NCBI GenBank assembly: GCA_030146915.1
Contig: JASLAT010000006.1
Coordinates: 1-17,656 of the forward strand
Length of the DNA: 17,656 bases
From: Tissierellales bacterium
Lineage (GTDB): Bacteria; Bacillota; Clostridia; Tissierellales; Tissierellaceae
Direction: 5' to 3'
Position numbers and translations under genes: made by a program. The number at the start of each line of letters is the position of its first letter. Within the stretch, counting starts at the first letter, position 1. Below, piece after piece: positions 14,008-17,656 of this stretch. A model generated the notes under the pieces. That model did no database searches. It was not told the origin of the DNA and worked only from the letters and a program-made list of their open reading frames with translations.

Positions 14008-14505
14008 ATGAATGAAGCTACTGATTTTTTTAATAAAATAATTGATAATATATCTAATAATATTTCTTGTTGTATGTTGGGTAGAATTGAAACATACAAT
14101 GCTAAAAACATGACTGCAGATGTATTGCCTTTACATGAAAACTCTACTCTATTAATTAACGTACCTGTATCTTTTATAAGAGCAGGTTCTTTTTTTATAC
14201 GAGCACCATATAAAAAAGGAGATATTGTGTTAATAGTGTTTTGTGACAAGGATATAGAAAATATTTTATTAAGTGGCAATGTATCGAAGTCTAATAGTAG
14301 TAGAAAACATAGTTTAGATGACGCAATAGTAGTAGGTGGAATAATGCCATTAACAAAAAATTTACCAGAAGAGCATTTGAATGATTTAGTAATTGCTAAA
14401 GATAATTTGAATTCTAAAATAATAATGAAGGAAAATGGGGATATAGAAATAAAAAGCAATACTAAAATAACTGTGTCTGGACCAACAAATTCTACTACGT
14501 GGTAG
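14008..14505 (+). CDS. Baseplate spike, Gp138-like membrane-puncturing protein
   Basis: A 165-aa protein with ATG after AGGAGGGTGA. The N-terminal OB-like domain has GRIETYNAKNMTADVLPL (about 29-46), NVPVSFIRAGSFFIRAPYKK and GDIVLIVFCDKDIENILLSG, then KHSLDDAIVVGGIMPL (about 106-121). This is the Gp138 N-domain pattern. The C-terminal 40 residues (NLNSKIIMKENGDIEIKSNT then KITVSGP) look like short repeated beta strands that would form a trimeric needle. No His-x-His metal site for a tip is seen. It would sit under the hub and pierce the cell envelope on contraction. Confidence 0.8.
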   Translation: MNEATDFFNKIIDNISNNISCCMLGRIETYNAKNMTADVLPLHENSTLLINVPVSFIRAGSFFIRAPYKKGDIVLIVFCDKDIENILLSGNVSKSNSSRKHSLDDAIVVGGIMPLTKNLPEEHLNDLVIAKDNLNSKIIMKENGDIEIKSNTKITVSGPTNSTTW

Positions 14506-14514
14506 GTGATAAAA

Positions 14515-14874
14515 TTGAAAACATTTAAGATTAAAAATGGTGATTTAGTATTTGATAGTCAAAATAATATCGAAATGGTAGAGGGCAAAGACGAGGAAAT
14601 TCAATCTATTGAAAGAATACTAACTACAAATAAAGGTGAATGGTTTTTAAACATACTACATGGATTAAATTACGATGACATACAAGGTAAAGGAAAAAGT
14701 AAAGAAAGTATAAAATTAGCAATAACAGAGGCAATATTTCAAGATGATAGAGTTGATGATTTAATTTTTTTAGATGTCAATTTTAATAGAATTGAAAGAA
14801 AACTTAACATAAAATTTAAATTAAAAATGACTTCGGGAAACATTCTCGAACATGAGGAGGAGGTGTTGAATTGA
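14515..14874 (+). CDS. Baseplate wedge protein, gp25-like (DUF2634 type)
   Basis: About 119 aa from TTG 14515, eight bases after the AGG of AGGTGAT (14504-14510). An upstream in-frame GTG at 14506 is part of that ribosome binding site, so it is less likely. The text 'FKIKNGDLVFDSQNNIEMVEGKDEEIQSIERIL' (residues about 3-36), 'NKGEWFLNILHGLNYDDI' and the terminal 'ILEHEEEVLN' fit gp25/DUF2634 wedge proteins: a short beta part, a helix with the 'i.Q.i.riL.t..GEwf' core, and 'G.....l.gk'. In contractile tails gp25-like proteins fasten the sheath to the baseplate. It overlaps the next gene by four bases (TTGA). Confidence 0.85.
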   Translation: MKTFKIKNGDLVFDSQNNIEMVEGKDEEIQSIERILTTNKGEWFLNILHGLNYDDIQGKGKSKESIKLAITEAIFQDDRVDDLIFLDVNFNRIERKLNIKFKLKMTSGNILEHEEEVLN

Positions 14875-16046
14875 GCTTTGGATTGACTAAAGATGGGGTA
14901 AAAATAAAAAAATATCCAGATTTAATTGAGAGTATGGAAAATAAAGCTAAACAATTATATGGGGAAGATGTGAACCTAAGTGAAAGAAGTCCATTGGGAT
15001 TATTTTTAAAAAATATAGCTTGGGAATTAAAAGATTTATGGCAATTAGGACAGGACGTGTACTACAGTGCATATGTAGATTTCGCAGAAGGGTTTTCTCT
15101 AGATAATACGGGTAAAATAATAACAATTGAAAGAAAACCAGCGCAGAAAGCTAATGGAACTATAACTATATTTGGAGAATCTAAAACAAATATACCTAAA
15201 GGATTTAAAATTTCTACAGATATGGTTGTCTTTGAAACAACCATATCAAGTGTAATTGGAGATAATGGTAAAATTGAAATTCCTATAGTTGCTATAGAAC
15301 CAGGGGAAAATGGAAACGTCCCAGCAAATACTATAACTAAAATTGTAAATCCAATTCCAGGTGTAGATAGCATAACAAATTTAGAACAAACGCAAGGTGG
15401 ACGTGAGATAGAAGAAGATTATGAATTCAGAGAAAGGTATTATAGATCTTTATCTAAAGGTGGCAGTAGTACAAGAGAAGCTGTTGAAGCTGCTTTACTA
15501 GATATGAGTAATGTTGTAGACGCCTTTGTAGATGAAAATGAAACTAACGAATATATAAATGATATTCCACCTCACTCTTTAGCTCCATATGTATTTGGTG
15601 GAAATGATGAAGATATAGCAAAAACAATACTGAAGGCTAAAGCAGGTGGAATTCGCTCCTATGGACTTACAGAGGAGCGAATTAAGGATAATAAGGGAGT
15701 TGAACATACTATAGGATTTACTAGGCCGAGTGTTAAGAATATATATGTAAAACTTAATATAGTAAAAGATAGCTTTTATCCTGGTGATGATGTTGTGACT
15801 AGAGCAGTACTAAATTATGTAGGTGGGGAGGATAAAGATGGAGTATCTTACAAAGGATTAAAGTTAGGTGAAAAGGTAGTTATATCCAAGATAATGGCGA
15901 ATGTAATGTGTTTAAAAGGAACATCAGACATAGAAGTAGAGATAAGTTTAGATGGAGAAACTTATCAACCAACAAATATAGAAATAGAAAAAAATGAAAT
16001 CGCAAAAACTGATTACAATAAGGTAGTGATTAACTATGTTGAATAG
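14871..16046 (+). CDS. Baseplate wedge protein, J-like
   Basis: A 391-aa protein of the baseplate J family (T4 gp6 / P2 gpJ-like). The start is TTG with AGGAGGAGGTG just upstream. Key segments: SERSPLGLFLKNIAWELKDL (about 37-56), DFAEGFSLDNTGKIITIERK (about 68-87), NGTITIFGESKTNIPKGFKI (about 93-112), the typical AIEPGENGNVPANTITKI (about 141-158), EDYEFRERYYRSLSKGGSST (about 183-202), VVDAFVDENETNEY, and the late 'pp' block with KAGGIRSYG and HTIGFTRPSVKNIYVKLNI. It forms the wedge ring that triggers sheath contraction. A perfect 11-bp inverted repeat lies at codons for the GIRSYGLTEERI part. It overlaps the next gene by 11 bases. Confidence 0.92.
   Translation: MSFGLTKDGVKIKKYPDLIESMENKAKQLYGEDVNLSERSPLGLFLKNIAWELKDLWQLGQDVYYSAYVDFAEGFSLDNTGKIITIERKPAQKANGTITIFGESKTNIPKGFKISTDMVVFETTISSVIGDNGKIEIPIVAIEPGENGNVPANTITKIVNPIPGVDSITNLEQTQGGREIEEDYEFRERYYRSLSKGGSSTREAVEAALLDMSNVVDAFVDENETNEYINDIPPHSLAPYVFGGNDEDIAKTILKAKAGGIRSYGLTEERIKDNKGVEHTIGFTRPSVKNIYVKLNIVKDSFYPGDDVVTRAVLNYVGGEDKDGVSYKGLKLGEKVVISKIMANVMCLKGTSDIEVEISLDGETYQPTNIEIEKNEIAKTDYNKVVINYVE
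15650..15683. repeat. Perfect 11-bp inverted repeat inside the J-like gene
   Basis: AATTCGCTCCT (15650-15660) is the exact reverse complement of AGGAGCGAATT (15673-15683), with 12 bases between. It is richer in G and C than the surroundings and lies in the coding sequence. It would form a stable hairpin in mRNA or could be a two-fold protein binding site. Confidence 0.85.
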
Positions 16047-16665
16047 ATTGACTGATAATTATAATAAAGATATAAACTCTAATGTAGGAAAATTATTTAA
16101 GATAGTCGAAGATGAAATAAATGAAATAAAAGAGTTCTTTTTAAATATAAAAAAAGCAAGGAATATAGATGAAGCAACTGGATATATTTTAAATTTAGCA
16201 GGTAAAAATGTTAATCAATTGAGATTAAATGAAAATGATGATTTATATAGACAATTAATTAAAACTAAGATGATAGCTAATCTAAGTAAAGGTGATATAG
16301 AAACTTTAAATGAGGTAGCAAGTGTTTTAATAGGTGAAGGTTTTAAAGGGATACAAGAAACGTGGAATTTACCCGAATACAATGAACCAGCTGGACTAGT
16401 TGTGAAAATGAGAAATAATATAATAGGATTACCATTTGATGTAATTGATAGGGTTGCGGCAGGTGGTATAGATGTAAAATGGATATTAGAATTAAAACAA
16501 CCAGTAGAAGATATTTTCATAGGTTGTTTTTTTACTTCGGGAGAAGAAATAACAGTTTACCCATGGTCCCCAAAGAATGTAACATCTAGAGGTAAGGTTA
16601 ATGTAGCAATGGGAAATAATGCTGGATTTGAAGGGATAACAGTATATCCTAAAAAGGAGGTATAA
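16036..16665 (+). CDS. Baseplate/tail protein, gpI-like (DUF2612 type)
   Basis: A 209-aa protein. The N-terminal helix region is VGKLFKIVEDEINEIKEFFL, then KARNIDEATGYILNLAGKNV (about 40-59), then DLYRQLIKTKMIANLSKGDI (about 71-90, the 'yR.lik.ki..N.s.G...' block) and ETLNEVASVLIGEGF. The end is PFDVIDRVAAGGIDVKWI plus a short beta tail. This is the DUF2612/P2 gpI-like pattern; such proteins join the J-like wedge to the tail fibre. ATG 16036 overlaps the J-like stop by 11 bases, and AAGGTAGTG provides a modest ribosome binding site. The fibre gene starts two bases after its stop codon. Confidence 0.8.
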   Translation: MLNRLTDNYNKDINSNVGKLFKIVEDEINEIKEFFLNIKKARNIDEATGYILNLAGKNVNQLRLNENDDLYRQLIKTKMIANLSKGDIETLNEVASVLIGEGFKGIQETWNLPEYNEPAGLVVKMRNNIIGLPFDVIDRVAAGGIDVKWILELKQPVEDIFIGCFFTSGEEITVYPWSPKNVTSRGKVNVAMGNNAGFEGITVYPKKEV

Positions 16666-16666
16666 C

Positions 16667-17656
16667 ATGGCAGAACAATTTTATACAATATTAACGCAAG
16701 TGGGAAAAGCAAAGATAGCGAATGCAACTGCGTTAGGAACAAAAGTAAATTTTAAAGAGATGGCAGTTGGTGACGGAAAAGGTAATTATTATAATCCTAC
16801 TGAAAATCAAACTGAACTAGTAAACGAGGTTTGGAGAGGGCAAATTAATCATGTTGAAGTAGATAATACAAATCCTAATTGGATAAAAATATCAATAGTA
16901 ATTCCTTCTACAATTGGTGGTTTTACAATACGTGAGGCTGGAATATTTGACGATAAAGGAAATATGATTGCAATAGGTAAATATCCAGAAACGTATAAAC
17001 CTATTTTAGATGATGGTAGTAGTAAAGATTTACTTATAAATATGATATTAGAGGTAAGTAATACATCTTCTGTAACTCTTAAAGTAGATCCTACAGTCAT
17101 ATTGGCTACAAAAAAAGATATTGAAATATTAAATAATAAAATAGAAAACATTGAAGTTCCAGTAACAAAAGTGAATGACAAAACAGGGGATGTAGTATTA
17201 TCTGCAGCAGATATTAAAACATCTTCTGGGGAAACAATTGAGACGCAATTGGCAGATATGACGCAACAAATAGAGAATATAGATTTATCCGCAGATAAAG
17301 TAACAGTAAATAATTCTAATCTAAATTCTAAAGATGTAAATAGTGCTTTAACAGAACTTTTTACATTTGCCGATAATGGTAAAAAAAATTGGGTAGACGT
17401 TGTCGGCAGTCCGTTGCTAAATACGGATAGCTTTTCTACCCTAAAAAGTAAAACACAAACTTTAAAAAACACCATGGCTAGTAATTTAAGTAGTAAGGGA
17501 CAAAGTGCTAGTGGCACAGAAAGTTTAAATAATTTAATAAATAAAATTAAAAGTATAGATACTGGATTGAAAATGGCTAAAGGAACGTTAGAAACTAATG
17601 TTAGTAGTTTTGAAATTAGAAATCTAAGTTTTCGTCCGAAATATATATTTATAATA
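16667..17656 (+). CDS. Tail fibre protein, N-terminal part (partial at window end)
   Basis: ATG 16667 follows AAAGGAGG with six bases between and stays open for 330 codons to the window end; the C-terminus is missing. The first 150 residues (FYTILTQVGKAKIANATALG, VNFKEMAVGDGKGNYYNP, SIVIPSTIGGFTIREAGIFD) match the phage tail fibre N-terminal/DUF3751-type domain that attaches to the baseplate. Then follow a coiled-coil (ATKKDIEILNNKIENIEVP), the fibre repeat VTKVNDKTGDVVLSAADI (about 165-182), a helix linker, and a domain GKKNWVDVVGSPLL, then SLNNLINKIKSI (about 240-305). The end seen is a beta segment. The missing tip would decide host receptor binding. Confidence 0.88.
   Translation, partial: MAEQFYTILTQVGKAKIANATALGTKVNFKEMAVGDGKGNYYNPTENQTELVNEVWRGQINHVEVDNTNPNWIKISIVIPSTIGGFTIREAGIFDDKGNMIAIGKYPETYKPILDDGSSKDLLINMILEVSNTSSVTLKVDPTVILATKKDIEILNNKIENIEVPVTKVNDKTGDVVLSAADIKTSSGETIETQLADMTQQIENIDLSADKVTVNNSNLNSKDVNSALTELFTFADNGKKNWVDVVGSPLLNTDSFSTLKSKTQTLKNTMASNLSSKGQSASGTESLNNLINKIKSIDTGLKMAKGTLETNVSSFEIRNLSFRPKYIFII

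Noticed and set aside
13962..14459. Open frame of 165 codons on the minus strand
   Set aside because: It mirrors the Gp138-like spike gene; hydrophobic low-complexity product and no ribosome binding site.
16849..17517. Long open frame of 222 codons on the minus strand
   Set aside because: It lies wholly opposite the tail fibre gene, whose domains are recognisable. The minus-strand translation is a low-complexity Ser/Leu/Val mix with no ribosome binding site.
1..17656. tRNA genes, CRISPR arrays, insertion sequences, attachment sites
   Set aside because: No cloverleaf-like sequence, spaced repeat array, transposase or integrase signature was found on either strand.

Overview
The window is one continuous late-gene (virion structure and assembly) block of a tailed phage or prophage. 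All genes are on the + strand, densely packed, and often joined by ATGA-type overlaps. DNA is very AT-rich (about 70% A+T by eye), with AGA/ATA-rich codon use, strong AGGAGG-type ribosome binding sites and frequent TTG starts. This points to a low-GC Bacillota host, most likely a Clostridium or close relative. No integrase, lysis, replication or host genes are visible, so temperate versus lytic lifestyle cannot be decided here.

Layout: (1) 1-1880 is DNA packaging: the 3' part of a small terminase gene, a 268-base non-coding gap with a G-rich element that may hold the packaging start site, and the large terminase. (2) 1892-5955 is the head: SPP1 gp6-type portal, SPP1 gp7/Mu F-type minor head protein, a Prp-type cysteine protease, scaffold and major capsid protein. 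Scaffold and capsid both carry an N-terminal MNLQLF sequence resembling the Prp cleavage site of ribosomal protein L27, so the protease probably trims both. (3) 6000-7826 is the neck: a small HeH/SAP-like protein and four connector, closure and terminator candidates. (4) 7828-12414 is a contractile tail: sheath, tube, an inserted small gene with its own regulatory signals, tail assembly chaperones with a probable -1 frameshift, and a tape measure of about 781 aa. (5) 12427-17656 is the baseplate: Dit-like N-domain protein, plug-like protein, gpD-like hub, Gp138-type spike, gp25-like wedge, J-like wedge, gpI-like/DUF2612 protein, and a tail fibre that runs off the end.

The phage therefore looks like a myovirus with an SPP1-like head module joined to a contractile tail module. 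The most interesting locus is 9215-9595. A small gene of unknown function sits between tail tube and chaperone genes, preceded by a promoter-like sequence inside a long hairpin that would hide the gene's ribosome binding site in read-through mRNA, and followed by a strong terminator. This could be a moron-type gene whose translation depends on which promoter made the transcript. Other points are an apparent AUA start for the large terminase, hairpins on both sides of the scaffold-capsid pair, an 11-bp perfect inverted repeat inside the J-like gene, and avoidance of GATGC and GATC.
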